A stretch of DNA of 64,000 bases from Sphingobacteriales bacterium (GTDB lineage: Bacteria; Bacteroidota; Bacteroidia; UKL13-3), in NCBI GenBank assembly GCA_021299635.1, contig JAJTFA010000001.1, positions 186,001-250,000 of the forward strand, given 5' to 3'. This document shows, piece by piece, positions 51,584 through 60,529 of this stretch. Made by a program: the position numbers and the translations under genes. The notes beneath the pieces were generated by a model. That model was given only the letters and a program-made list of their open reading frames with translations, did no database searches and was not told where the DNA came from. Numbering within the stretch: position 1 is the first letter of the stretch; each line of letters starts with the position of its first letter.

Positions 51584-52486
51584 TTGGGGATTTTCTCTAT
51601 TAAAGACATTGAAGCGGTTTCGGGAATAAAGAGTCACACCCTGCGCATTTGGGAACAGCGCTATGGTATTATACAGCCTAAACGTACCGAAACCAATATC
51701 AGATATTATGATGATGCTGACTTAAAATACATCATTAATATTAGTATTTTAAATAAACACGGATATAAAATCTCCGAAATAGCCAAAATGAGTATGGACG
51801 AGGTGAGAGAGGCTATTATTAAATTTTCAGGCAGAAATACAACGCATGATAGCCATATTAAAGGCCTTATTGCCTCTATGCTCTCATTTGATGAGTATCA
51901 GTTTCATAAAGTTCTTACCACTGCTATTATTCAGATGGGTCTGGAGAAAACCATGCTCAATATTGTGATTCCATTTTTGCATGAGGTTGGGATATTATGG
52001 CAAATTGGTTCAATTCATCCTTCACACGAACACTTTGCATCAAATATTATTAAACAAAAGTTGTTTGTTGCGATAGATGGACAGGTTGGAAAATTTTCTG
52101 AAAACAGAAAGAAGTTCTTACTTTTTCTACCGGAACGTGAACAGCATTCTATTGGTTTGTTATATGCAAATTATCTGCTTCGTTCGCGTGGTCAAGATGT
52201 TTTATTCCTAGGGCAGGAAGTACCGCTAGTAGATTTAAAAGATGCATGCGAAGGAAGAGCTGTAGATTATATTTTTACCATCCTAACGGCAGCCCATATT
52301 GATATTGATAAGCAAAAGTTTGTTGATACCCTTTGTGAATTTTGGCCTAACTCACAAATTTTCTTAACAGGTATACAGTTCAATAACTGTGAATTGAATT
52401 ATCCTTCAAATGTTCGTGTCATCAGGAAAATGGATGAATTCATTCAGTTTGTTGATAGCCTTAGCGCAAACTTTAACCATAATTAA
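51584..52486 (+). CDS. MerR-type regulator with B12-binding light-sensor domain (CarH-like)
   Basis: 300 residues from a TTG with AGGAGG upstream. The N-terminal MerR HTH spans 1-75 (FSIKDIEAVSGIKSHTLRIW, EQRYGI). A helical B12-capping domain (~95-165) holds W139 followed by nine residues and E149-H150 (LWQIGSIHPSHEHFAS), the W-x9-EH signature of CarH photoreceptors. The Rossmann B12 domain has E186-Q-H188-SI-G191 for the cobalt-ligand His. The later SxL and GG motifs are changed to TIL (233-235) and TG (262-263). CarH-type proteins repress in the dark with adenosylcobalamin and release DNA in light. Whether this one still binds B12 needs a test. Confidence 0.85.
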   Translation: MGIFSIKDIEAVSGIKSHTLRIWEQRYGIIQPKRTETNIRYYDDADLKYIINISILNKHGYKISEIAKMSMDEVREAIIKFSGRNTTHDSHIKGLIASMLSFDEYQFHKVLTTAIIQMGLEKTMLNIVIPFLHEVGILWQIGSIHPSHEHFASNIIKQKLFVAIDGQVGKFSENRKKFLLFLPEREQHSIGLLYANYLLRSRGQDVLFLGQEVPLVDLKDACEGRAVDYIFTILTAAHIDIDKQKFVDTLCEFWPNSQIFLTGIQFNNCELNYPSNVRVIRKMDEFIQFVDSLSANFNHN

Positions 52487-52496
52487 AGTAAGGTTA

Positions 52497-53180
52497 CTAT
52501 TTGCCGTTAAGCATGGCAGGGTCTATTTCTTTATAGCCATCAGGTATCGTAAAAACTTTTTCTGAAATGCTTTCAGCCTTCACTTTTTCAGCGACCATGG
52601 TAATGGTCATTCCTTGTTGTGAAGTGTTGTACTCCATCATGAAACCTTTGATGCCGGCATAAATTGGATTATCAGCTAGCATGGATGAGCTCGGTAATTT
52701 ATCGGTTACATAACAAAATGAAGTCTCTTTTTTTTCATCTATTTCATAGCTTACAATATGTTTGGTACATGCGTATCCGGCAATGGTTTTGATTTCCTGG
52801 GTTGCCTTCACCTCAACATTTTTAATTCCTTGTGTTTCAAATGTAGCTATCTGTTTTTCCTTAAATTGTTCTTCGGTAATTTTAAACTTCATTTTCTGCC
52901 CCATCATATCCATCAGCATAATCATCTCTTTTTTTTCTTCATCAAACAACATGCTCATTTCACCTTGTGCCATTAGCATTTCAGTTTTAAACTGATTGTT
53001 TTTAAAATAGAGTGTAACTTTTGATGGCAAGGTGGATTGTATTTGTTTCATCTCCTCAGGAAGGTTGTTATAGATAAGTTTGTATTCAACCGTCCCTTCT
53101 TTCAGTAATTGCTGTGCATTTCCAACCAAGGCAGTGCATAGTAGTAAGCATAACGTAATCAATTGTTTTTTAAATTCCAT
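52497..53180 (-). CDS. DUF4412-like exported protein
   Basis: 227 residues with a signal peptide (KKQLITLCLLLCTALVGNAQ). The mature part is a beta-rich lipid-handling-like fold: LLKEGTVEYKLIYNNLPEEM, SKVTLYFKNNQFKTEMLMAQ, KTIAGYACTKHIVSYEID and PIYAGIKGFMMEYN. This matches the DUF4412 type, common in Bacteroidota, of unknown role. It is convergent with the CarH-like gene (10-bp spacer) and lies 15 bp from the enoyl-CoA hydratase gene, transcribed towards 52497. Confidence 0.83.
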   Translation of the reverse strand: MEFKKQLITLCLLLCTALVGNAQQLLKEGTVEYKLIYNNLPEEMKQIQSTLPSKVTLYFKNNQFKTEMLMAQGEMSMLFDEEKKEMIMLMDMMGQKMKFKITEEQFKEKQIATFETQGIKNVEVKATQEIKTIAGYACTKHIVSYEIDEKKETSFCYVTDKLPSSSMLADNPIYAGIKGFMMEYNTSQQGMTITMVAEKVKAESISEKVFTIPDGYKEIDPAMLNGK

Positions 53181-53195
53181 AGTATTTAGGTGCTG

Positions 53196-53972
53196 TTACC
53201 AGCTAAGTTTTTCTTTGTTTAAAAATGCCGCAATTCCTTTTTTACAGTCTGTACTCTTACGTGCCTGAGCATTCATTTCTGCTGCATAGCTTAAGCCCTC
53301 ATCCAAGCTAAGGTTTTGAACCCGTGCCAGCATTTGCTTAACCATTCCCAATGATTCTGCGGAAGCAGTTTTTACCAATGCTGAGGCAAATGAATCAACT
53401 TTTGATTCTAATTCGTTTGCTTCGTATACGTCATTAATAAGTTGGTAATTCTTTGCTTGCAAAGCATTAAATACATTGCCACTTAGTAATATTTCCCTTG
53501 CAGTTTTTTCGCCCACTTTTCTTATCAAAAATACCATAACGATGGCTGGCACAAAACCAATTTTTACTTCAGTGTAGCCAAACGTTGAAGCTGCTGTGGC
53601 AAAGCAGAAATCGCAAACGGTAGCCAAACCGCAACCTCCGGCAAGCGCAGGTCCGTTTATTTGTGCAATTACCACCTTTTTAAAAAGATAAATCATCCTG
53701 AATAATTCCATGAGATTGTTGGAATCAGCCAGGTTCTCTTCATGCGAATTAGTTTGTAATTGTTGTAAATAAGCTAAATCAGCACCTGCACAAAAGGCCT
53801 CTCCATTTGCGCGTAAAACAATTACCTTACAACTGGCATCTTTTTCTGCTGCTGCAAATACAGATTTAATTTCACGCACAAACTCAAAGCTCAGTGCATT
53901 ACGTTTTTCCGGTCGGTTAAGGGTAATATAACCGATGCGGTCTTTCACTTCAAACAGAACCAGATTACTCAT
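53196..53972 (-). CDS. Enoyl-CoA hydratase/isomerase family protein
   Basis: 258 residues from the ATG at 53972 (MSNLVLFEVKDRIGYITLNR). Crotonase landmarks are NRPEKRNALSFEF, EAFCAGADLAYLQQ (oxyanion hole), GGCGLATVCDFCFA and FGYTEVKIGFVPAIV, the last holding one acidic catalytic position. It may be a methylglutaconyl- or enoyl-CoA hydratase; the exact substrate cannot be read. It overlaps the comEC stop by 8 bp, an odd pairing of metabolism with DNA uptake. Confidence 0.92.
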   Translation of the reverse strand: MSNLVLFEVKDRIGYITLNRPEKRNALSFEFVREIKSVFAAAEKDASCKVIVLRANGEAFCAGADLAYLQQLQTNSHEENLADSNNLMELFRMIYLFKKVVIAQINGPALAGGCGLATVCDFCFATAASTFGYTEVKIGFVPAIVMVFLIRKVGEKTAREILLSGNVFNALQAKNYQLINDVYEANELESKVDSFASALVKTASAESLGMVKQMLARVQNLSLDEGLSYAAEMNAQARKSTDCKKGIAAFLNKEKLSW

Positions 53973-56037
53973 AGCCATGCAATGATAACTGAATTGCACC
54001 CGAATCACCAACAAATTTTACGGGAATATTTAATGAAGCACACCTTTTTTTAATTTTTTCAGCCTGCCTAGCCGATATGGTGCTGCAAAGCCAATGTTCG
54101 CTGTCTTTCCATCTATCAAGTTCTGCGTTTTCAGGTGGGTATCGCCAAATTATGTAATCACTTCTTGAAGTGTTTATAGGCTCCATGGGAGTTAAGCTGC
54201 TTATAGTGAAAGTATGATTACTCATGTATATTTCTTTCCAGCCGCTGTCGCTAAAAATAATCTGCTGCTTTTTAATATCAGACTTCCACCAATGTTGCTG
54301 CATATGAAACTTGATTTTTTCTTTGTCTTTCCAAAGCAATGAATCAATATATAGCCAACCAGAGTTTCCACTGATAGCTTCTAGGCCAAATTGATTAGGC
54401 AGATGATATAAAATAATCCGGTTTTGTAAATTATTTTCAACAAGCCTATAATACTGAAACCCGCAGAAAGTAATGATGCCAATTAATGCCATTTGAAGCA
54501 TACTTATATTGCGTGTGAGTATATAAGCTACAACACCTGCGCTTATGATATATAAAATGATACTTTGAAAAATACTGATATGAATTCCGCTTACATATGC
54601 ATAAGGAATTGACTCTACAAATTTTACTGTATAATTTGTAAACGCAATTAGTCCAAACATTATTTTACCCAAAATGGCTGCTATAATATGCACTTTTGAA
54701 AGTATAAGCATAAGGATGCCAACATAAAGAACCAATGTGGTAAGCGGTATGATAAGCAGGTTGGAAAAAAGAAAGCAGTTGGGAAATTGATGAAAGTATA
54801 ACACGCCAATTGGCGAGGTGGTAACTTGGGCAGCAATGGAAACAGATGTTATCTTCCATATTTCGTTGGTTAGCCATCTTTTAGGAGTTAACCACTCGTA
54901 AATAAGCGGATGAAGAAAAATAATACCCAATACAGCTGCATAACTTAACTGAAAACCTACATTGGCCAGCATATTACAATCTATCAGCAATAAGATAAAT
55001 GCAGATGTGGCCAGCGTATTATAAACATTGGTCCTGCGTGTTAGCATATCACTCATGATGATGATTGAAAACATCACTGTAGCACGCAAAATAGAAGGGG
55101 AGAGGCCACATAAAAAGGAATAGGCCCAAAGGCAAATCAATATAATGACAAGTTTTATTTGCTTTAGGCTTTTCTTTCGGTTAAACAGTTTAAGAAACCA
55201 ACCCAATATGATAAAGATGATTCCAACATGCATCCCGGATACGGCCAATACGTGCAGCGTTCCGGTATTAGCGTATGCCTGCATAGTTTCAGCATCAATA
55301 TCATCGTCATATCCATAAATCAAAGCTTGTGCTACGCCTGTTTCTGACGCTGAACCGATATGGGTAGCAAGCGTTTCTTTAAAATATTGTTGCAGGTTAT
55401 AGATGAAACTAAAGATGGCATTGGCTGCTACTTTCTCAGTTAACACATACTGATTTGGTTGCAGGTAGGCCTGGTAATATATCTGATTGAAGGCAAGGTA
55501 ACGCTTGTAGTTAAATTCATCAGGGTTTTGTGGTGGAGCGATATCTCTAACATTGGCAGCAGGGATGAGCATCACTGTGCCATATTTTGGCAGATTGGTA
55601 GTGCCTTTATTTTTAAGATAAATAAGCAGTTTACCGCTCGATGGGAGTGTCGTCCCGCTGCTGTCACTAACAGCTATTACTTCTGCTTTTATTTTAACAG
55701 ATTTTATTTTGGGAATAGGTGGTTCTGTAACTCTAACCCAAATCCATTGTTTTTGCTGAATATGAATAAAGTAATTTTCTGCCAGACGAGCATCTCTCAA
55801 ATCGTGCAAAAGCCATCCAGAAAACAGGAGGATTACATTTAGGATGGCGCCATGTATCCAGCGTTTTTTAAACGATTGAATGATAAAGAAAGCCATTAAA
55901 TAACTTAGTATACATATTAGTAAACCGTTTATCAGCAAGTAAAGGGATAGCTTATAAAACATAGATAAGCCTATTCCACAGGTAAATGGAATGAGCAATC
56001 TAACTACCGGAACTTTATGCCAAAAACTTAAGTACAT
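53965..56037 (-). CDS. ComEC/Rec2 family DNA-uptake channel protein
   Basis: 690 residues. The N-terminal helices and OB-like region (about 1-200) lead to the competence domain with LIYGYDDDIDAETMQAYANT, GTLHVLAVSGMHVGIIFII, CGLSPSILRATVMFSIIIMS and VGFQLSYAAVLGIIFLHPL, and about ten membrane helices. The C-terminal ~160 residues are soluble but show no HxHxDH metallo-beta-lactamase motif, which long ComEC proteins have. It is thought to carry single-stranded DNA across the inner membrane. No other com gene is nearby. Confidence 0.92.
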   Translation of the reverse strand: MYLSFWHKVPVVRLLIPFTCGIGLSMFYKLSLYLLINGLLICILSYLMAFFIIQSFKKRWIHGAILNVILLFSGWLLHDLRDARLAENYFIHIQQKQWIWVRVTEPPIPKIKSVKIKAEVIAVSDSSGTTLPSSGKLLIYLKNKGTTNLPKYGTVMLIPAANVRDIAPPQNPDEFNYKRYLAFNQIYYQAYLQPNQYVLTEKVAANAIFSFIYNLQQYFKETLATHIGSASETGVAQALIYGYDDDIDAETMQAYANTGTLHVLAVSGMHVGIIFIILGWFLKLFNRKKSLKQIKLVIILICLWAYSFLCGLSPSILRATVMFSIIIMSDMLTRRTNVYNTLATSAFILLLIDCNMLANVGFQLSYAAVLGIIFLHPLIYEWLTPKRWLTNEIWKITSVSIAAQVTTSPIGVLYFHQFPNCFLFSNLLIIPLTTLVLYVGILMLILSKVHIIAAILGKIMFGLIAFTNYTVKFVESIPYAYVSGIHISIFQSIILYIISAGVVAYILTRNISMLQMALIGIITFCGFQYYRLVENNLQNRIILYHLPNQFGLEAISGNSGWLYIDSLLWKDKEKIKFHMQQHWWKSDIKKQQIIFSDSGWKEIYMSNHTFTISSLTPMEPINTSRSDYIIWRYPPENAELDRWKDSEHWLCSTISARQAEKIKKRCASLNIPVKFVGDSGAIQLSLHGYE

Positions 56038-56145
56038 AAACTGGCGTGTGCCTTTACTAAATGAATAGTCAATTTACCAAATTATTTTCTTTCCGGTAAT
56101 TGAATTTACTATATATCTTTTAGTTTCAGGTAATCGTTTAAGCAT

Positions 56146-56203
56146 TATTTTTGGAATATTTAAAATAGGAATGCACCAACTCAGCATCATTTATATATTT
56201 TTG
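56146..56203 (+). promoter_or_regulatory. Two possible -7 boxes upstream of the gene at 56224
   Basis: TATTTTTG occurs at 56146-56153 and again at 56196-56203; both match TAnnTTTG. The second ends 20 bp before the ATG. Neither has a TTTG at N19. Confidence 0.35.
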
Positions 56204-56223
56204 TTTAATCAATAATATAATTT

Positions 56224-56673
56224 ATGTACGAAAGTTTATTAAACTTACACAACGCTTTACGCTGGGGTGTATTGCTTGGTGGTATGTATGCAATTACCAA
56301 GTCTGTTTTAGGAATAATTCATAAAAGAGAATTTACCACAAACGAAAACAGAGCCCACGTTATATTTGTACTTTTTTGTCATACACAATTATTGCTTGGT
56401 TTGTGGCTGTATTTTATAAGTCCGGCTGTAAACGATGCCCTTGCTCAAGGTATGGGCGCAGTTATGAAGGATAAAGCATTACGTTTTATAGCAGTAGAGC
56501 ATATCTCTACGATGATAATTGCCATTGTATTGATACAGGTTGGACGCTCCTTAAGTAAAAAGGCCACAGATGCAATGGCCAAGCACCGCAAGGCAGTTAT
56601 CTTTTATTCTATTGGTTTTCTGCTGATACTTTCCCGTATACCTTGGAATAAGGCATTTTTCCCTGGAATGTAA
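56224..56673 (+). CDS. Small four-helix membrane protein (cytochrome b-like hypothetical)
   Basis: 149 residues with four membrane helices. Several histidines lie near helix ends: H9 (LNLHNALRWGVLLGG), H46 (ENRAHVIFVLFCHTQLLLG) and HIST, in a pattern seen in Bacteroidota proteins sometimes named cytochrome B. Heme binding is possible but not shown by the sequence. It stands alone, upstream of an inverted repeat and convergent with the cupin gene. Confidence 0.78.
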   Translation: MYESLLNLHNALRWGVLLGGMYAITKSVLGIIHKREFTTNENRAHVIFVLFCHTQLLLGLWLYFISPAVNDALAQGMGAVMKDKALRFIAVEHISTMIIAIVLIQVGRSLSKKATDAMAKHRKAVIFYSIGFLLILSRIPWNKAFFPGM

Positions 56674-56676
56674 TCC

Positions 56677-56693
56677 ACGCTTAGCCTAAGCGT
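56677..56693. terminator. Inverted repeat between convergent genes
   Basis: ACGCTTAG, one base, then CTAAGCGT, directly after the stop at 56673; an AT palindrome (AATTTATAAATT) follows at 56694-56705. It is a possible bidirectional 3' hairpin without a clear U-run. Confidence 0.4.
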
Positions 56694-56734
56694 AATTTAT
56701 AAATTAGCAGGTTCTGAATTAAATTAAACCTTTT

Positions 56735-57142
56735 TCACTCCAACATTACACGGTCTTTACCATCAAATAGGGGAGCCTGTATAGACAACACTTTGAGTGG
56801 TATGGCAGAAATTGTTTTTACTGCATGAGGCGTGTTTTTTGGAATAAAAATCAAGTCATTCTTTTTTATAACAAACACCTCGGTCCCTAGTCTCATTTCA
56901 CCCTCACCTTCCAAAACCAAAACATGTTCAGCATGTTCTAGGTGTTTATGCAATTTTACCTCTTTGTTGATGCATATAACTGAGCTGCTCACGAGAGAAT
57001 CACTGAATACGCTTTTGGAGAAGTTTATGCCATTTTCTGTTTTTGTCTGAGGCAAGAAGTCAAGATTTATTGCACCTTGTGCCTGAATGATTGAATTATT
57101 AATTAGCAGCAAGACTAATGTAATAAATATTTTGTTTTTCAT
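56735..57142 (-). CDS. Exported cupin-domain protein
   Basis: 135 residues from the ATG at 57142. It has a signal peptide (KNKIFITLVLLLINNSIIQA) and then a single cupin barrel: ICINKEVKLHKHLEHAEHVL (metal-binding His and Glu), LEGEGEMRLGTEVFVIKKND, FIPKNTPHAVKTI (second His). Small periplasmic cupins of this type are of unknown substrate. A TATCTTCG box lies 8 bp upstream on the minus strand (57151-57158). Confidence 0.87.
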   Translation of the reverse strand: MKNKIFITLVLLLINNSIIQAQGAINLDFLPQTKTENGINFSKSVFSDSLVSSSVICINKEVKLHKHLEHAEHVLVLEGEGEMRLGTEVFVIKKNDLIFIPKNTPHAVKTISAIPLKVLSIQAPLFDGKDRVMLE

Positions 57143-57233
57143 ATAGTCAGCGAAGATAGCATATCGATACACGTAAATCTTACTTGTTAGCTTATACTTT
57201 ATAACCTCCAGTTTTTTTTGAAGCTAATTTCAA

Positions 57234-57241
57234 TATTTTTG
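57234..57241 (+). promoter_or_regulatory. Possible -7 box for the M13 peptidase gene
   Basis: TATTTTTG matches TAnnTTTG and ends 22 bp before the ATG at 57264. A T-run with TTTG at 57217-57220 lies upstream, but the spacer is only 13 bp. Confidence 0.4.
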
Positions 57242-57263
57242 AGCCTCAATCTTCAATTAATAT

Positions 57264-59294
57264 ATGAAAAAACAGTACATGCTTTTAGGAACAGCCATTG
57301 TAATGGTTGCTGCCGCATTTGTGCTTTCCGATAAACTTACAGGTGTTGATACCGCCTCTTTGAACCGAAAAGCAAAACCTCAGGATGATTTTTTTGAGTT
57401 TGCCAATGGAGGCTGGATTAAAGCCAATCCCATACCAACAACTGAGGGTCGCTGGGGCAGCTTTAATGCGCTTGCAGAGCGTAATAATGAATTACTAAGA
57501 AAAATTTTGGAAGAAGCCGCAGCTGATAAAAATGCCGAGCCGGGAACCGCTCGCCAGAAAATTGGCGACTTTTATTCCATTGCGATGGATACACTAAAGT
57601 TGGAAAGAGATGGTTTAGCTCCTGTCGCTTTAACTATGCAACTAGTTGAATCTTGGCAAAATACAAATGACTTGGCAACAATTTTGGCCGGTTTTCACAA
57701 GCGTGGTATTTCAGGCTTCTTTAACATGTATGTTGGTTTAGATGTAAAGAATAATGAGAAATACGTTACCTGGCTTTCTCAAGGTGGCCTTGGTTTGCCT
57801 GATAGAGATTATTACCTGAAGGATGACGAAAAGTCAAAAAAAATAAGGGAAGCATACATGAAGCACCTTGCAAAAATGTTTATGATTTTTGGCGCAGCCG
57901 ATGCAGATGCTCAAGCTAATGCAGCAATGGTTCTGGAACTGGAAACCGGACTTGCTCAGAATAGCATGAGCAGGGTAGAGAACCGCAACATGGAGAAGAA
58001 GTATAACAAGTTTGCTTATGCCAAATTAAAAAACGATTATGCTTCTTTTAACTGGGATGCTTATTTTGAATTAACAGGTCTGGCAGTAAAAAAGGTAGAT
58101 ACGGTTATTGTTGCCCAGCCTGATTATTTTACCTACCTGCAAACTATATTCAACAAAGAGCCTCAAATCATCAGGGCTTATTTGAAGTGGAAAGTTATGT
58201 CGGCTGTATCAAGCTATCTCACTGCTGAGTTGGAAAAACAGACATTTTCTTTTTATGGTACAGTTATACAAGGTGTAAAGGAACAAAAGCCACGTTGGAA
58301 AAGAGCTGTTGCTTCAGCCAACGGTATGCTAGGTCAATTAGTTGCGCAGGAGTACGTGAAAGTGGCATTTAGTCCGCAATCAAAGGAAAAGGTTAATCAG
58401 ATGGTGGATCACCTGCGTGAAGCATTTCGCAATCGCATTAATAATCTGGAGTGGATGAGTGCTGAAACCAAACAAAAAGCACTAGAGAAATTAAATTCAT
58501 TCAATAGAAAACTGGGTTATCCGGATAAATGGGAAGACTACAGTAAGTTAAGCGTTAAGCGAGATTCCTATTTAGACAATTATTTCAGGGCACAGGTATT
58601 TGGTTTTGAGGATATGGTTGATCAGCTGAACAAGCCGGTAGATAAAACTAAGTGGAGTATGTTGCCTCAAACAGTAAATGCGTACTACAGCCCGGTTATG
58701 AATGAAATTGTATTTCCTGCAGCCATTATGCAGCCACCATTCTTTGACCCCAATAGGGATGATGCTGCCAATTATGGAGCTATTGGTGCAGTGATAGGGC
58801 ATGAATTTTCTCATGGTTTTGATGATCAGGGTAGCAAGTATGATGCAAAAGGAAATCTGAACAGTTGGTGGACCGATGAGGATAGAAAGAAATTTGAAGA
58901 GCGCACAAAAGTGCTGGTAGAACAGTTTAATAAATTTGAAGTGCTTGATTCTGTTTTTGTAAACGGGCAGTTAACACTCGGTGAGAATATTGCAGATTTA
59001 GCTGGTTTAACAGTGGCTTACGAAGCGTATCAGATGAGTATAAAAGATAAGAAACGTGTGATAATAGATGGATTTACTCCTGAACAGCGTTTTTTTATAG
59101 GATTTGCACAAGTTTGGCGCACCCATGCCCGTCCAGAGTATTTGCGTAACCAGGTGCTCACCGACCCGCACTCACCGGCACAGTATCGTGTTTTTGGTCC
59201 GCTTTCTAATATGCCACAGTTCTATGCTGCGTTTGATGTAAAACCTAAGCACAAGATGTGGCTGGATGATAACAAACGTGTTAAAATCTGGTAA
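57264..59294 (+). CDS. M13 family zinc metallopeptidase (PepO/neprilysin-like)
   Basis: 676 residues with a signal-anchor-like N-terminus (KKQYMLLGTAIVMVAAAFVL). The M13_N domain starts at PQDDFFEFANGGWIKANPIP. The catalytic domain has H513-EFS-H517 in GAVIGHEFSHGFDDQG, the third zinc ligand E574 in TLGENIADLAGLTVAYEAY, and NAYYSPVMNEIVFPAAIMQP. The C-terminus (HKMWLDDNKRVKIW) ends in the usual W. It cleaves peptides up to a few kDa, probably in the periplasm. A bidirectional terminator lies between it and the desaturase gene. Confidence 0.95.
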   Translation: MKKQYMLLGTAIVMVAAAFVLSDKLTGVDTASLNRKAKPQDDFFEFANGGWIKANPIPTTEGRWGSFNALAERNNELLRKILEEAAADKNAEPGTARQKIGDFYSIAMDTLKLERDGLAPVALTMQLVESWQNTNDLATILAGFHKRGISGFFNMYVGLDVKNNEKYVTWLSQGGLGLPDRDYYLKDDEKSKKIREAYMKHLAKMFMIFGAADADAQANAAMVLELETGLAQNSMSRVENRNMEKKYNKFAYAKLKNDYASFNWDAYFELTGLAVKKVDTVIVAQPDYFTYLQTIFNKEPQIIRAYLKWKVMSAVSSYLTAELEKQTFSFYGTVIQGVKEQKPRWKRAVASANGMLGQLVAQEYVKVAFSPQSKEKVNQMVDHLREAFRNRINNLEWMSAETKQKALEKLNSFNRKLGYPDKWEDYSKLSVKRDSYLDNYFRAQVFGFEDMVDQLNKPVDKTKWSMLPQTVNAYYSPVMNEIVFPAAIMQPPFFDPNRDDAANYGAIGAVIGHEFSHGFDDQGSKYDAKGNLNSWWTDEDRKKFEERTKVLVEQFNKFEVLDSVFVNGQLTLGENIADLAGLTVAYEAYQMSIKDKKRVIIDGFTPEQRFFIGFAQVWRTHARPEYLRNQVLTDPHSPAQYRVFGPLSNMPQFYAAFDVKPKHKMWLDDNKRVKIW

Positions 59295-59310
59295 TGGATT
59301 TAATTTAAAT

Positions 59311-59347
59311 AAAAAAGTTGCTTCAAAATTGAAGCAACTTTTTTTTT
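59311..59347. terminator. Bidirectional intrinsic terminator (M13 peptidase and desaturase)
   Basis: A 15-bp stem with a core GTTGCTTCA / TGAAGCAAC and a 4-base loop (59326-59329) is flanked by A-runs and T-runs on either side. It can end transcripts from both convergent genes. Confidence 0.85.
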
Positions 59348-60464
59348 ATCCTATTGCGGTATGAAGGTCTGGTAGCTTCCCAATTTCCTTCATAAACTTG
59401 AAATGAGATCGAATGGCTTGAAATAGGGTATTGTTTTCGTGATAAGGTATGCCAAACTCCTTTGCGGTAGCTTTAACAATAATTGAAATGGCAGGATAAT
59501 GTACATGCGATATTTTAGGGAACAGGTGGTGTTCTATCTGGTAATTTAACCCGCCAACATACCACGAGAGCCATTTGTTGTTAGGAGCAAAATTTACGGT
59601 TGTTTGCAGTTGATGAATAGCCCAGTCGGTTTCAATCACTCCGGTTGAAGATGGCAGTGGATGCGCTGTATGTTCTAAGGTGTGTGCCAACTGAAAAATA
59701 ACAGTTAAAATGATGCCTGCTACAAAATGCATAAGCAAAAATCCTATTACTATTTGAACAAGCGGGATTTTACAATAAGCATATGGGGCACCTATAACAG
59801 TGCAAAAGTAAAATACTTTGATAGCTATAATTTTTACCAGAGAAACAACTTTCTCAGAGCGTGACTGGGCATTTACGCCATTTTTAGAAAACTGTACAAA
59901 TTGCACAAAGTCTTTAAACAGCGCCCAGTAAAGCGTGAGCAGCCCGTAGAAAAAAATTGCATAGATCCATTGAAAGCGATGAAACCATTTGGTTTTTGTA
60001 TGGGGCGAAAATTTCAGCACCAGTCTGTCTTCTATATCTTCATCAATATGGGTTATGTTGGTATAGGTGTGGTGGAGAATATTGTGCTGTAGCTTCCAGT
60101 TCAAAACAGAACCACCAATGGCATTGAGGGTGTGCCCCATTAGAAAGTTTATTGTTTTATTGGAGGAGTAGGATCCATGGTTGGCGTCATGCATTACGCT
60201 CATGCCAATACCTGCAATACCTATACCCATAAGAAACCATACAATAAGGGATAAAGGCCATGCAGGAGTAAAAAATATCAGAATCAAAAAGGGAATGAAA
60301 TAAGTGCTAAGGAGAATGATTGATTTTATGTACATCCGCTTATCTGCAAATTTACTTAAGTTATTTTCCTGAAAATACCCGTCAACTCTCTTTTTTAGCA
60401 TTGGAAAGAAGAGGCTCTTTTCGTCTGGAGCAAATTTAATTTGTTGTTTTAGCGGAGTTTTCAT
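59346..60464 (-). CDS. Membrane acyl-lipid/acyl-CoA front-end desaturase
   Basis: 372 residues. Three His boxes bind the di-iron centre: H92-DAN-H96, QHNILHHTYTN (H127, H131, H132) and QIEHHLFP (309-316). The Q in the third box marks the front-end (delta-5/6-like) group. The N-terminal cytochrome b5 domain found in eukaryotic members is absent. Several membrane helices lie at 45-90, 170-200 and 210-260. It makes unsaturated lipid acyl chains. The gene starts 65 bp after the thioesterase stop on the same strand. Confidence 0.94.
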   Translation of the reverse strand: MKTPLKQQIKFAPDEKSLFFPMLKKRVDGYFQENNLSKFADKRMYIKSIILLSTYFIPFLILIFFTPAWPLSLIVWFLMGIGIAGIGMSVMHDANHGSYSSNKTINFLMGHTLNAIGGSVLNWKLQHNILHHTYTNITHIDEDIEDRLVLKFSPHTKTKWFHRFQWIYAIFFYGLLTLYWALFKDFVQFVQFSKNGVNAQSRSEKVVSLVKIIAIKVFYFCTVIGAPYAYCKIPLVQIVIGFLLMHFVAGIILTVIFQLAHTLEHTAHPLPSSTGVIETDWAIHQLQTTVNFAPNNKWLSWYVGGLNYQIEHHLFPKISHVHYPAISIIVKATAKEFGIPYHENNTLFQAIRSHFKFMKEIGKLPDLHTAIG

Positions 60465-60529
60465 CTATAGATACAGATACAATTTACAAGATATGATTTC
60501 CAAATCAATTGGTACTTATTATATTTACG

